Of a stretch of 64,000 nt of DNA, positions 17,512 through 28,667 are shown piece by piece; position 1 is the first letter of the stretch; every line of letters starts with the position of its first letter. The position numbers were made by a program, and so were the translations under genes. This DNA comes from Kitasatospora herbaricolor (lineage in GTDB: Bacteria; Actinomycetota; Actinomycetes; Streptomycetales; Streptomycetaceae), in assembly GCF_030813695.1 (NCBI RefSeq), contig NZ_JAUSVA010000002.1:434001-498000 (forward strand), given 5' to 3'. The notes below the pieces were generated by a model. The model was not told where the DNA came from and ran no database searches. It saw nothing but the letters and a program-made list of their open reading frames with translations.

Positions 17512-17697
17512 TCAACGCTCCTGTGGCGGGTCCCATTCGCAGAGCGTGCACCAGTCTCGTCCGGGCGTATCGCCGCGGAAGTGCACCGTGGGCTCGCCGC
17601 ACAGCGGGCAGGGCCGGCCAGGCTCCAAGCAGTAGGTAAAGGCGTCGAGGACGGCGCCCTGGTGGAGCAGGCGCTGTTCGTCCTGGTGGGCTTCCAT
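17512..17697 (-). CDS. small zinc-ribbon-like protein
   Basis: 61 residues with two C-x2-C pairs, CPLCGE and CTLCEWD, about 17 residues apart, forming a probable zinc ribbon. The N-terminal part is MEAHQDEQRLLHQGAVLDAF. No wider family is recognised. Confidence 0.55.
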   Translation of the reverse strand: MEAHQDEQRLLHQGAVLDAFTYCLEPGRPCPLCGEPTVHFRGDTPGRDWCTLCEWDPPQER

Positions 17698-17814
17698 GAC
17701 GACCTCCCGGCGGTGCTGTTCTTCCTTCAGCTTGCGTCTGCCCAGCCCGGGCCGTCAGCCCCGGAGGGGCCCGCACGGCCCGGGAACCGCGGCTGCGACG
17801 GTTGACACTGCGCC

Positions 17815-18495
17815 TCACGCCCGCGTGGGGCTCTTCCTGGCGGTGCGGGCCCGTTGGTTGGCGAGCTGCGCGCGGGCGGCGGTGACGGACAGGACGGCAC
17901 GTTCCGCTTCCGTGCGGACCATGTCTGTGCCGAGGACGGGCAGCGCGGCCCATCTGGCGAGCAGCGTGGCCTTGCGCTCCTGACGGTCCACGATCGCCGC
18001 GAGATCGCCGGGTCGGTCGGTGCCGGCCCGGACCTCGGCGGCGAAGTCGAGCAGTTCCTGGCGCAGCGGGTCGGGCAGGTCGCGGTAGATCTTGAGGCGG
18101 CCCAGGGTGCCGATGACGGGACGTGGGGGCGGGCTGGTGGGGTTGGGTGCCGTGGACGGGTGGCGGGCGGAGCTCTGGTTTGGGGTGAGGTGGGTCCGGG
18201 GCGCGCAGGGCGGCGGCTGCGTGGCGGCGGAGGTGACGCGGACGGCGACGGCCTGGTCGAGTCCGGCCTTCTCCAGGCCAGGCAGGACCAGGGTGCCGCT
18301 GTCCATGAGGTCGCGGGCAATCTGCAGGGCCGCCCGTACGCCGATCTCGCGCCGGCCCGGGCCTGGGACGGCGCCCATTTCGCGGGGTGTGACCGGGCTC
18401 CGTGCGGCGGCCGCCCACATCAGGTAGGCGCACAGCCGCGCCTCCGCCAAGCCCAACTGCCCCACTGCGACCGGCGACGCGAACCCCACTGCCAT
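17815..18495 (-). CDS. hypothetical protein, 226 residues
   Basis: ATG 18495 has GGAGG eight bases upstream. The N-terminal half resembles a winged-helix layout (LAEARLCAYLMWAAAARSPV, then RREIGVRAALQIARDLMDSG); a Pro-rich linker (about residues 95-125) leads to a helical C-terminal half (RLKIYRDLPDPLRQELLDFA, then TEAERAVLSVTAARAQLANQ). Not recognised; a DNA-binding or regulatory role is only a guess. Confidence 0.6.
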   Translation of the reverse strand: MAVGFASPVAVGQLGLAEARLCAYLMWAAAARSPVTPREMGAVPGPGRREIGVRAALQIARDLMDSGTLVLPGLEKAGLDQAVAVRVTSAATQPPPCAPRTHLTPNQSSARHPSTAPNPTSPPPRPVIGTLGRLKIYRDLPDPLRQELLDFAAEVRAGTDRPGDLAAIVDRQERKATLLARWAALPVLGTDMVRTEAERAVLSVTAARAQLANQRARTARKSPTRA

Positions 18496-18909
18496 GTGCA
18501 CAACCTCCGAGGACGACCGGACACCGGGCCGGACACGAACCGGGTCCCGGCGATTGTGGCGCAGCCCGGCTCCAATCTGCGGGACGGCAGGTCGGCGGGT
18601 CGCCGAACCCCGCTCTGGACGGGCCGGTGGTCGGCGGGGTGCTTGGGCAAGGTGATCCGGTCCCGGTGCGCTGCCGGCGGTTCTGCGTCTGCCACCACCT
18701 GCAGCGCACCGCTGCTGCCGTCCGACGGATCGTCTGGAGCGCCCCTGCGTGCCCGCGGGCGCCGGCGGCGGCCGCGGTGGCCGAGGGGCCGGGGCAGATG
18801 CAGAACCGCCTCCAGAGACACCGGCGCGGCTGATGGGACGTGGACGTGCGGCCGGGCGGGGTGCGCTGCCTGCGCACCCCGCCCGGCCGGGATCCGTGTG
18901 CCCGTACTC
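18496..18909. other. noncoding stretch
   Basis: No gene with a ribosome site is seen. It is very GC-rich. No repeat stands out. Confidence 0.35.
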
Positions 18910-19080
18910 CTACCAGCGGTACCAGCGGTGACGCCGACCCGAGGAATGCGTGCCCCGCGCCACGAAGCCCAGCAGCCACACCGCCAGGACGATGATCGCC
19001 ACCCACCACAGGGCCTTCAGCGCGAAGCCCGCACCGAACAGGAGCAGGGCCAGGAGCAGAACGAGAAGAAGGGGAACCAT
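18910..19080 (-). CDS. small membrane protein, 56 residues
   Basis: ATG 19080 with GGAGGA upstream. Almost the whole protein is hydrophobic: MVPLLLVLLLALLLFGAGFA, then KALWWVAIIVLAVWLLGFVA, ending in a basic, aromatic tail (RRHRWYRW). Two membrane helices are expected. Small hydrophobic proteins of this kind (DUF5670-like) are common beside CsbD and other stress genes. Confidence 0.7.
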   Translation of the reverse strand: MVPLLLVLLLALLLFGAGFALKALWWVAIIVLAVWLLGFVARGTHSSGRRHRWYRW

Positions 19081-19225
19081 CGTGTCCTCCGCGGGGATCC
19101 GTCAGTGTCGTGTCGACGAGCCGACTGCCCCGGCAAGGCGCGCGTATTCGTAGGAATCATCCCCGGTCGAGGGGGCAGGCGCCCTGGTGTCAGCACGACG
19201 GCAGGGCGACTGCGAGGAGAGCATG

Positions 19226-19399
19226 ATGAGCACCGGCGACAAGATCGGGAACATCGGCGAGAAGCTCAAGGGCAACGCCAAGGAGACGGCCGGCAAGGCC
19301 CTCGGGAACGAGCGTCTGACGGCCGAGGGCAAGGCCGACCAGGCCAAGGCCGACATCAAGCAGGCCGGCGAGCACGCCAAGGACGCTTTCAAGCACTGA
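19226..19399 (+). CDS. CsbD family stress protein
   Basis: 57 residues: MSTGDKIGNIGEKLKGNAKE, TAGKALGNERLTAEGKADQA, KADIKQAGEHAKDAFKH. This is the repeated hydrophilic helix pattern of CsbD proteins, which are sigma-B-type general stress proteins in Bacillus; the molecular role is unknown. ATG 19226 follows another ATG (19223); GGAG lies upstream. A strong terminator follows. Confidence 0.88.
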   Translation: MSTGDKIGNIGEKLKGNAKETAGKALGNERLTAEGKADQAKADIKQAGEHAKDAFKH

Positions 19400-19418
19400 C
19401 CGCCCCCAGGCACCACGC

Positions 19419-19449
19419 GGGCCCCGACCGAATCCCACGGTCGGGGCCC
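19419..19449 (+). terminator. terminator after csbD-like gene
   Basis: GGGCCCCGACCG / CGGTCGGGGCCC, 12-bp perfect stem with a 7-nt loop, about 20 nt after the stop. Confidence 0.85.
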
Positions 19450-19531
19450 GTCTGCTTCCGCCGCCGCGCCGGCGTCTCACCGTGTGCGCCTACCGGCTGG
19501 TAGGCGCACACGGTGGGTTAGAGGTTGAGGT

Positions 19532-21618
<2,087 letters not shown>

Positions 21619-22051
21619 CGTCCTCAACTCTCCTACGACACCGCCGCCAGTCGGCGACGGTGAGACGGCTGATCAGGTCCGTGACCTGCGTCGGAATACG
21701 GCACCGCTCCAGCGGCGGCGAACGGGCCGGCCTCGGCTGCGCCTGGCCCTGCCCGGTCGCCTGCCCCCGCCGCCCTCCGCCACACCCTCACCGGGAGCGG
21801 GGGATACGCACCGTGCAGCGACGTGCTGCGCGCGGTGGGAGAGGCGAGGGCTGTGGTGCGCGATCCTCACCAGGGGCGCCCGCGGGCGCGGGTTCCTTCC
21901 CAGCGTCGGCCCGGAGCAGGTACTGCGCGCGAGGGCACGTCCGTCCGGCGCACACCCGGCCCCGGCGGGCTGTGCGCCCCCGTGCAGGACGCAGACCACG
22001 GCGGCTGTCAGAGCCGACCGAAGGCCACCTCCCGAAGCGACGACCGGGAGG
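21619..22051. other. noncoding stretch between catalase and dimethylargininase
   Basis: No credible gene seen. It should hold the catalase promoter; no OxyR- or Fur-like box was recognised. Confidence 0.35.
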
Positions 22052-22870
22052 TCACAGCTGCAGGGCGCAGCATTTGGGGCCGCCGCCGGCTTTGGCGAGT
22101 TCGGAGACGTCCAGGGCGATGGGCTCGTAGCCTTCGGCGGCGAGGCGTGCGGCGAGGGAGGTGGCGGGTGTGGGCAGCAGGACGTGTCGGCCGTCGCTGA
22201 TGGCGTTGAGGCCGAAGCGGACCGCGTCGTGTTCCTCGACGCGCAGGGCGTGGGGGAAGAGGCTGTGGAGCCGGCGCCGGCTGGCCGGGGAGAAGGCGCC
22301 GGGCCAGTACATGATCTGTTCGTCGTCCAGGACGGCGAGGGCGGTGTCGAGGTGGTAGAAGCGCGGGTCGATCAGCGTCAGGCCGACCACCGGCCGGCCG
22401 AGGTGGCCGGTGGTCTCGGCGTGGGAGGAGGCGGCCGTGCGGAACCCGTGCCCGGCCAGGAGCATGCCCGCGACCGCCAGGTGGTCCCCCTCCCCCTCGT
22501 TCCAGCGCTCCGCGCACCGCACCTCGTAGCCCCGGTCACGGAACCACTTCTCGTAGGCACCGGACTCAGGCGCCCGCTGCGGATGGCGGAACCTCGCGAC
22601 CAAGGCCTTGCCGGCCAGGACGATGGCCCCGTTGGCCGCGAACACCATGTCCGGCAGCCCCGGCACCGGATCGATCAGATCAACCGCGTGCCCGAGCCCA
22701 AGCAACACCCCGCGCAACGCCTCCCACTGCCCCACCGCCAGCATCGGGTCCACCGGCCGAGCCGGATCCATCCACGGATTGATCGCGTACTCCACCGCGA
22801 AGTACGTCGGACGGCACATCAGGAAGCGGCGCCCTGAAGCGGTCCGCGTGGGCGTGGTCATGCTGCTCAT
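22052..22870 (-). CDS. dimethylargininase / amidinotransferase family protein
   Basis: 272 residues of the guanidino-group modifying fold: FLMCRPTYFAVEYAINPWMD, VFAANGAIVLAGKALVARFR, the catalytic His in DPRFYHLDTAL, and the catalytic Cys near the end (GGGPKCCALQL). Such enzymes hydrolyse N-omega-methylated arginines to citrulline and methylamines. ATG 22870 or 22861 could start it; GGAGG lies 12 nt before the first. Ornithine aminotransferase and Lrp genes that often accompany it are absent here. Confidence 0.85.
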   Translation of the reverse strand: MSSMTTPTRTASGRRFLMCRPTYFAVEYAINPWMDPARPVDPMLAVGQWEALRGVLLGLGHAVDLIDPVPGLPDMVFAANGAIVLAGKALVARFRHPQRAPESGAYEKWFRDRGYEVRCAERWNEGEGDHLAVAGMLLAGHGFRTAASSHAETTGHLGRPVVGLTLIDPRFYHLDTALAVLDDEQIMYWPGAFSPASRRRLHSLFPHALRVEEHDAVRFGLNAISDGRHVLLPTPATSLAARLAAEGYEPIALDVSELAKAGGGPKCCALQL

Positions 22871-22952
22871 CCGATCTCTGCTTCCTCCGCCGGGCTGTCG
22901 GGCCCGAGTCCACGCCGGCCGATCCCGCAGCGGGCCGTCCCTCGGGAGCTGG

Positions 22953-23468
22953 TCACCATGTCCTTCCAGGACTCTCGGAGGGGCGGATGTGGTCGTGGAG
23001 CAGTTGGAGGGCGCCGATGACGGCGGCGTGCTGGACGGCCTCGCGGTCTCCGTGGACGCCGAGTTCGACCGAGGTGCTGCCGTGGGGTCCGGCGAGGGCG
23101 ACGTGGACGGTACCGGGCGGATGTCCGGCCTGGGAGGCGGGGCCGGCGACGCCGGTGGTGGCGAGCGCGTAGGTGGCGCGCATGAGGGTCCGAACGCCCT
23201 GGGCCATCTGTTGCGCGACCTCGCCGTCGACGGGGCCGCGGCTGTCCAGCAGGTCGGACGCCACGTGCAGGACCTGCGCCTTGACGTCGGTGGCGTAGGC
23301 GGTGACCGAGCCTTTGAAGACGCTGGAGGCGCCGGGCGCCTCGGCCAGCGCCACGGCGAGGCGGCCGCCGGTGAGTGACTCGGCGACGGCCAGGGTGCTG
23401 CCCGCCGCGTCAAGGGCCGCGTGCAGTTGCCGTGCCAGCAGTGCGCTGTGCGTCAGGTGCTCCGACAC
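22953..23468 (-). CDS. pncC: CinA C-terminal domain / nicotinamide-nucleotide amidohydrolase
   Basis: 171 residues: LAVAESLTGGRLAVALAEAP, VFKGSVTAYATDVKAQVL, and YALATTGVAGPASQAGHPPG match the CinA C-terminal (PncC) deamidase that turns nicotinamide mononucleotide into nicotinate mononucleotide in NAD recycling. Stand-alone, without the N-terminal CinA domain. GTG 23468 start. The gene lies in a run of - strand genes with the dimethylargininase and the DUF6766-like protein. Confidence 0.85.
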   Translation of the reverse strand: MSEHLTHSALLARQLHAALDAAGSTLAVAESLTGGRLAVALAEAPGASSVFKGSVTAYATDVKAQVLHVASDLLDSRGPVDGEVAQQMAQGVRTLMRATYALATTGVAGPASQAGHPPGTVHVALAGPHGSTSVELGVHGDREAVQHAAVIGALQLLHDHIRPSESPGRTW

Positions 23469-23484
23469 TTCCGTTGCCCTTCGT

Positions 23485-23982
23485 TCAGCCTTCGATGCCG
23501 GTGGAGGTATGCCGCTCGGGGTTGAACGCGGCGACGCCGGTGACGGACTGCGTGAGCCAGGACCCGAGGAAGAGCAGCGCCATGACGATGCCGAGCGAGC
23601 GGGAGTACAGGGCGCGGCGCGGCCCGCTCGCTCGGGCCCATCTCGGGGAGTCGGCGGTGGCGTGCGGGCCGACTTTCTGTTCGCGGTCGCTCTCCGGGCC
23701 CGCCCGGTCGAGGCTCTTGGATTCCGGGGAGCCGCGTTGCAGCAGCCAGACGGTGCCGAAGGTGTAGAGGAAGAACTGGAGGTATTCGGACTGCCAGTTC
23801 TCGGTCACGTCGACCGCGAAGTCCGAGCCGGCGACGGAGACTGGCTGGAGGTCGGCGGCGACCAGCTGGTTGTTGACCTCGGCGAGGCCGGAGGCGGCCT
23901 GGCCGACGAGGGTGAGCAGGAACGCGCCCGCGAAGGCCAGGGTGAGGCTGTTGTCGTGGATGAACCGGGATGCGCGGCTCAT
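23485..23982 (-). CDS. DUF6766-like membrane protein
   Basis: 165 residues. First membrane helix LTLAFAGAFLLTLVGQAAS, a second hydrophobic segment at YLQFFLYTFGTVWLLQ, a hydrophilic loop rich in charged residues, and a third at LGIVMALLFLGSWLTQSVTG. The pattern matches the actinobacterial DUF6766 family. Its ATG overlaps the stop of a tiny upstream ORF (ATGA). Function unknown. Confidence 0.75.
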   Translation of the reverse strand: MSRASRFIHDNSLTLAFAGAFLLTLVGQAASGLAEVNNQLVAADLQPVSVAGSDFAVDVTENWQSEYLQFFLYTFGTVWLLQRGSPESKSLDRAGPESDREQKVGPHATADSPRWARASGPRRALYSRSLGIVMALLFLGSWLTQSVTGVAAFNPERHTSTGIEG

Positions 23983-24068
23983 CGCTGCAGCACCCCAATC
24001 GTCATGAAGGAGCCGAGGCCGCCGACCACGACCACGACGAGGAGCGTGAACAGGGTGCGCACCGTCAC
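23979..24068 (-). CDS. 29-residue membrane peptide
   Basis: GTG 24068 with GGGAGG directly upstream; VTVRTLFTLLVVVVVGGLGS then FMTIGVLQR. A single hydrophobic helix. Its TGA overlaps the ATG of the DUF6766-like gene, so it is either a coupled membrane peptide or a leader that feeds ribosomes to that gene. Confidence 0.5.
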   Translation of the reverse strand: MTVRTLFTLLVVVVVGGLGSFMTIGVLQR

Positions 24069-24217
24069 CCTCCCTTGATCTCGCAGTTGTAGGGCCTGCG
24101 GGGGCGCGGATGAGAACCGCCACCACTCCCAGAGCCAGCGTCCAGCGCCGGGCAACCGTCGGCCGCCCGCGTGCCCTGCCGGTGCTCACCACGCACGCGC
24201 CCGGCCGGTGCCTGTCG

Positions 24218-24706
24218 TCAGCGGGGGCCACGGTCAGCCGCCGCGCTGGGGACCTTCAGCGGGTCACGGGAGGCACTCTTCTTTGCCTCCTCCAATTGCT
24301 GGCCCAGCTCGACGAGGCGGTTGCGGCCCATGGCCTTGCGGACCTGGGGGAACCAGTCCTTCTCCTCCTCCTCGACGTGGTGACGCACGTTCTCCATCAG
24401 CACGCTCATCTTCGCGTCGAACCGTTCGTCCTTCGGATCCAGACTTGCCAGCTCGGAGAGCATCCACACCACCACGTGGTGCTCCTCGATGCTCTCCAGC
24501 ACATGGTCCGCGGTGTCCGGGGCGGCCTCGCGGGCCGCCGGGTAGAAGACCTGCTCCTCGATCACCGCGTGGACCGTCAGCTCCTCGACGACCTCGTCCA
24601 CGATGCGGCGCTTCTCCGCGTACGCGTCGTCACCGGCCTTCTCGAACGCCTTGAACAACTTCTCGACAGTCTTGTGATCGTCTTTCAGGAGAACGATCGC
24701 ACCCAT
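24218..24706 (-). CDS. hemerythrin HHE domain protein
   Basis: 162 residues, intact paralogue of the frameshifted gene at 9043-9520. The four-helix metal site is visible: DDHKTVEKLF, HAVIEEQVFYP, EEHHVVVWML, RHHVEEEEKDW. It is expected to bind a di-iron centre and sense or carry oxygen or nitric oxide. ATG 24706 has GGAGG five bases upstream. A longer frame upstream lacks support. Confidence 0.9.
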   Translation of the reverse strand: MGAIVLLKDDHKTVEKLFKAFEKAGDDAYAEKRRIVDEVVEELTVHAVIEEQVFYPAAREAAPDTADHVLESIEEHHVVVWMLSELASLDPKDERFDAKMSVLMENVRHHVEEEEKDWFPQVRKAMGRNRLVELGQQLEEAKKSASRDPLKVPSAAADRGPR

Positions 24707-25038
24707 TCGAACCTCCGGCTGATGTAAGCGATGAGACGGCAGGCCGCATGGCTCCAGCGGCTGGCGGCTGCCGGGCAGTGGGAAGTTGCCGGCAGCAGTC
24801 CCCGCGTCGAGGTCCGACGCCATACGGGCCACCCTGCAGGCCTACCCCGCCGATCCGTGGACCGCGGCCCGCCAGGCCGCAAGTCCACCCATGTGCCTCG
24901 GCCTCCACAGGACTGCCTGGCCGGTACGGCCGCGGCTCACTTGCCCGACCCTGGCCCGCTGCGACAGGACCGCCGGGCCGGGCGCGAGGTGCGGTCCCGC
25001 CCGCCGATGGCAGGCGGGACCGCGTGGCGTGCGCAGGG
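24707..25038. other. noncoding stretch
   Basis: No gene recognised between the hemerythrin and SRPBCC genes; it presumably carries the hemerythrin promoter. Confidence 0.35.
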
Positions 25039-25488
25039 TCAGAGCCGGCCGCGGTAGCCGCCGCTCTCGGTGCCGCGCTTCTCCATGAAGTGCTTGAACC
25101 GCTTGAGGTCGCCCTTCACCTGCCGGTCCAGCATCCCGACCATGTCGGCGGCCTTCTCGGCCATGCCTTCGGGCTGGAAGTCCATCTCCATCATGACCCG
25201 GGTGTGGGTGGCGTCGATCGGCTCGAAGCGGACCATGCCGGTCTGCTTCACGTCGCCGCTGGTGGTGCGCCAGGCGACGTGGTCGTCGGGGACCTGGTCG
25301 ACGATCTCGGTGTCGAACTCGCGGGACACCCCGGCGATCTTCGTCTTCCAGTGGTTGTGCCGGTCGTCGATCTGGGTGATCTCCTCGACGCCGTCCATGA
25401 ACATCGGGAATTCCTCGAACTGCGTCCACTGGTTGTACGCGGCGGTGACCGGCACGTCCACGTCGATCGATTCCTGCACCTTGCTCAT
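25039..25488 (-). CDS. SRPBCC (START-like) family protein
   Basis: 149 residues: VQESIDVDVPVTAAYNQWTQ, FEEFPMFMDGVEEI, HNHWKTKIAGVSREFDTEIV, and ending with a helix (LKRFKHFMEKRG). This is the polyketide-cyclase/START-like fold that binds hydrophobic ligands; this subgroup is often found near stress and membrane genes in actinomycetes. The ligand is unknown. It is a single gene. Confidence 0.85.
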   Translation of the reverse strand: MSKVQESIDVDVPVTAAYNQWTQFEEFPMFMDGVEEITQIDDRHNHWKTKIAGVSREFDTEIVDQVPDDHVAWRTTSGDVKQTGMVRFEPIDATHTRVMMEMDFQPEGMAEKAADMVGMLDRQVKGDLKRFKHFMEKRGTESGGYRGRL

Positions 25489-25942
25489 CGCTCAACTCAC
25501 CTTCGAATCGCTTCATCGGCCGGACAAGCGCCTGCCCCGGCCACCGACCCATATGTCGGGCTATACCGATTCCGCCCCCCGAATCCCGCCCCGGCAACCC
25601 GGCAGCCCCACCCCGGACACGATCAGTGACCATCACCCGCACGGCTGCAGACCGCCCCTTCCCAGTTCTGCGTGGGTGCCGCCCTCATCCGCCAGGGGCC
25701 GGCACCCTCTCGGTGGCTGCCTTGCCGGGTGACGTGACGGCTCATATCGGGTGCTCTCGACCAAGCCGGTCAACCATGCTGCTGCCCACCGCACGCCTAT
25801 GCCGCACCCCGCGAAGGAAGGCCTTCACGAGGAGGCCGACGGAGTTGCAGAACGTGCCACCCGCCAGGTCCACCCCCAGCACCGGCGGCGCCTCACCGGA
25901 CGTAGGCCGGTAGCGTCGCGGCGACACCGGATGGCGCCGGGG
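25489..25942. other. noncoding stretch
   Basis: No intact gene. A short - strand frame near 25742-25927 reads DLAGGTFCNSVGLLVKAFL, which resembles a degenerate STAS core and may be debris of a third STAS copy. Confidence 0.35.
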
Positions 25943-26311
25943 TCAGCCGGTTCGGGGGCAGGGAACGGGAGCCTCGTTCCGGTCGACGGGGAACACCCTG
26001 TCGACGCCGGTGATCTTCAGCAGCTTCGCCACCGCGGGAGCGGGGCGGGCCAGGTGGAGGGTCAGGCTCGCCCGGCCGGTCTCGATGCGGGTGCGCAGCA
26101 GGGCGTTGAGGCCGGAGGAGTCGCAGAAGGTGACGCCGGCGAGGTCGATCACCAGGTCGGGTCCCGGCGGGCCGGTAGTCAGTGCGCGGCGCAGTGCGGC
26201 GTGCAGGACGGGGGCACCGTCGAGGTCGAGTTCGCCGGTGGCCTCGATGACTGGGCCGGTGGCGGCGGTGTGCACGTTGTTGGTGAAGGCCGGTTCCGTG
26301 GTGGGCTGCAC
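25943..26311 (-). CDS. STAS domain anti-sigma factor antagonist
   Basis: 122 residues from GTG 26311 (GGGAGAGC upstream). IEATGELDLDGAPVLHAALR, LVIDLAGVTFCDSSGLNALL with the phosphorylatable serine, and LLKITGVDRVFPVDRNEAPV. Intact counterpart of the frameshifted gene at 10975-11342. A role in sigma factor control by partner switching is expected. Confidence 0.88.
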   Translation of the reverse strand: MQPTTEPAFTNNVHTAATGPVIEATGELDLDGAPVLHAALRRALTTGPPGPDLVIDLAGVTFCDSSGLNALLRTRIETGRASLTLHLARPAPAVAKLLKITGVDRVFPVDRNEAPVPCPRTG

Positions 26312-26575
26312 GCGCTCTCCCTTGTATCGCCTTGTCGTCGACGACCGCGGCGGCCATGGTCCAGCGCGTCGGCGGTCGTCGGGCGGACCGTGAAAAGCAC
26401 ACCCCGGGTGCCGGCGGCGCCACGCCGGTGCGCGGGTGCCAAGGCGCCCAGGCGGCGGTCACCGACCGTACTCACCCGCGAACCGCACCAGGCATGCGCG
26501 CGGCGCCGCACGGCCGCAGGCTCGGCCCTGGGACGCCCAACCGCGCCCCGCCGCACACGAGCACGGGAGAAGACG

Positions 26576-26812
26576 TTGATCGTCAAGAAGCTTCACGACT
26601 CCGGGATCCGCAGCGAACACGCCTACGCCGCCGCCTTCGCCTCCATCGGCCTGTCCGTCATCACCTGGGCCACCTCCATGAAGGTCGAGAAGAACCAGGG
26701 CCTGGAGCGCGCCGACCGCTGGGGCATCTACATCGGCGAATGGGCCCCCACCTTCTTCGGCCTCGGCCTCGCCCTCGCCCTCGCCAACTACGAAGCCCTC
26801 CCACGCGACTGA
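26576..26812 (+). CDS. small membrane protein, 78 residues
   Basis: TTG 26576 start with GGGAG at good spacing. MIVKKLHDSGIRSEHAYAAA leads into a membrane helix (FASIGLSVITWATSM); a charged stretch with LERADRWGIYIGEWA precedes a second helix (PTFFGLGLALALANYEAL). Two membrane spans; not assigned to a family. Confidence 0.65.
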   Translation: MIVKKLHDSGIRSEHAYAAAFASIGLSVITWATSMKVEKNQGLERADRWGIYIGEWAPTFFGLGLALALANYEALPRD

Positions 26813-26993
26813 ACCCCCAACCGCCCGCCCCGGCCGGGCCAGCGCTGGCGGGCCACAGCACCCGGTCCGGACGGACGACGATCGCCCGGCCGGACCGGCG
26901 ACGCCGCCGCAAGGCGCCCGTGTCGCCGGCGTCGAGCCGGCCATGAGCCTGACGCCGGGCGATCGGCACGCGAAGTCCGGGCAGGTGGGAGCG

Positions 26994-27104
26994 ATGCACC
27001 AGGACACTCGAGACGGCCGGGAGCAGCACCCCGTGATGGCCTGCGCCGAGTGCGGCAACCAGACCGCGTGGAACCCCTTCCGGTACTGCAGCTGGGCGCG
27101 CTAA
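26994..27104 (+). CDS. possible 36-residue cysteine-containing peptide
   Basis: ATG 26994 with GGGAG close upstream. It ends with MACAECGNQTAWNPFRYCSWAR; the C-x2-C and later Cys look like a partial zinc site. Short, no homologue known to me; kept because of the ribosome site and Cys spacing. The rest of 26813-27386 shows no gene. Confidence 0.3.
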   Translation: MHQDTRDGREQHPVMACAECGNQTAWNPFRYCSWAR

Positions 27105-27386
27105 GACAGCCGGCCCCGTCACCCCGGCGCCGCATCCCTCACCCTCGCCTACTTCTTCAACCTCCCCCCGCCCACCCTGCACCACAACCCCAACCCCTGA
27201 CCCGCGGCGCCGAGAAGGCCCCGCCCGGCACCGGGTCGACACCGTCTCGCAGGTGCGCCGAGGAGGGGCAGGCGACACATGCAGGACGGGATCAGTGTGC
27301 GCCGTGGTACGGCCTACCCATCCTCCAACGACCCGACCACACCACGGGTCACGGCCGGGGGCACCAACTCGCGGCCGGCAGCGGTG

Positions 27387-27707
27387 TCATCCGGCCGTCG
27401 GAGTGGCGGTGCGGTAGCAGCGGGCGGAGCAGAACCGGTCCCGGCACCGGACACCAGGATGGTCGAAGAGGCGACCGCACCCCACGCAGCATCGGCTCGC
27501 CGCCCCCTCACCCACCGGGCCCTCCACCTCATCGGATATCAGGCCCAGAGCCTGCAGGAGCAGCCGGCAGTCCTCCGCGTCGCGGGAATGGCAAGCCACC
27601 ACCGTCAGCACCCTGCGGACCACCGGCCCCGGCATCATCCCGCCGGCCACCGGCTCCACAATGTCGGTGAGCGTCTGCGGGTCACGGGCACGTGCCAACG
27701 ACAACAC
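27387..27707 (-). CDS. hypothetical protein with C-terminal zinc finger
   Basis: About 106 residues. A helical N-terminal part (LARARDPQTLTDIVEPVAGG, then VVRRVLTVVACHSRDAEDCR) is followed by a cysteine-rich end: CCVGCGRLF and RCRDRFCSARCYR, fitting the treble-clef-like zinc fingers with an FCSxxC motif. Start is uncertain: GTG 27707 or TTG 27698 (GGGGG eight bases before the latter). Confidence 0.55.
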   Translation of the reverse strand: MLSLARARDPQTLTDIVEPVAGGMMPGPVVRRVLTVVACHSRDAEDCRLLLQALGLISDEVEGPVGEGAASRCCVGCGRLFDHPGVRCRDRFCSARCYRTATPTAG

Positions 27708-27836
27708 CCCCTTGGCGATCAGCTCCGACCGGGTGACCTTCCAGCCTACGACTGCGTCGCACCGCCGGAGCCTGACACCCGGCCGGCCACCGGGCGGTGG
27801 GGCGCCGCCACCGGGCCCGGCCGGAAGCCTGCCGCC

Positions 27837-27980
27837 CTACCCCGCGTCCGCCGGCTCCGGCGTCGGCCCGGTGGCGTGAAACAGCGTGGTGTCGGTCGCA
27901 GCCCAGCAGCCCTGCGCCAGCGCCCGGACGGCGGCGAGGTCGCAGAAGGCCAGGTAGTGGCCGTGGTTGTTCGTCGTGTC
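27837..27980 (-). pseudogene. C-terminal coding remnant
   Basis: The - strand frame reads NHGHYLAFCDLAAVRALAQG then CWAATDTTLFHATGP before its stop, which looks like real protein sequence, but no start or upstream domain is present. Probably the tail of a lost gene; family not recognised. Confidence 0.3.
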
Positions 27981-28368
27981 GGGCGATCCGGCGGTAGCCG
28001 AGGGCGAGGCCCTGTGCCGGGAGCAGTTCCCCGACCTGGACCGGACGGACGTCCGTGACAGGTGGGAGCCAGAACAGCGCGAGCGCCTGGCCGAGCTGCG
28101 GGCCGGGCGCGACGCGGCCGTCCTGGCGGTGCGCCGCCATCCGACGATGGTGTTCCTGGTCATCATCGTGGCGATCGTGCTCGGCATCGTCGTAATCGGC
28201 ATGCTCTACCTCCTTGCCATCGGCGTCCTACTCCTCGTCGCGGCCATGGTGTTCCTCGCCGTCCGCTCGGCGCGCCGACGACGCCCCCTTCGGCGACCTC
28301 CTGGCACGGCCGGGCCCAGCAGGCCGGCTTCCGGCAAGCCTCAGCGGGCGTCCTGCCCCCCATCGTAG
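27967..28368 (+). CDS. predicted membrane protein
   Basis: 133 residues. The hydrophilic N-terminal part contains GEALCREQFPDLDRTDVRDR and WEPEQRERLAELRAGRDAAV; two adjoining hydrophobic segments follow (MVFLVIIVAIVLGIVVIGML and LAIGVLLLVAAMVFLAV), then an Arg/Pro-rich tail. The N-terminus overlaps remnant sequence on the other strand, so the start may be displaced. Confidence 0.5.
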   Translation: MFVVSGDPAVAEGEALCREQFPDLDRTDVRDRWEPEQRERLAELRAGRDAAVLAVRRHPTMVFLVIIVAIVLGIVVIGMLYLLAIGVLLLVAAMVFLAVRSARRRRPLRRPPGTAGPSRPASGKPQRASCPPS

Positions 28369-28667
28369 GCAGACGCGCCCCGCGAAACAGAACAAAGAGC
28401 ATGATCCGGACATCGAGGCGGACTGCTTCGCCATCGTGGTGGAGCAGCATCGGCAGGCACGCCTGGAATACAGGGGTCTGCATCGAGTCAGCCTGTTCAG
28501 CGGTCCACTGAACGCGGTCCCGCCAGGCCGCACCAAAGTTGATTCTTGGGGCCGGTCACAGCGGCGAGCTCCCGACATGCGACGGCATCCGCACCAGAGA
28601 GCCCCTTGCCCCTCAGCCTGCACCCTCAAGGTGGCGCCTTACAGGCTCGCCAAAGTTGAGCGCCATC
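28369..28667. other. noncoding stretch upstream of the third hsp20
   Basis: No gene assigned. CCAAAGTTGA occurs twice (about 28536 and 28650), upstream of the hsp20 promoter. Confidence 0.35.
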
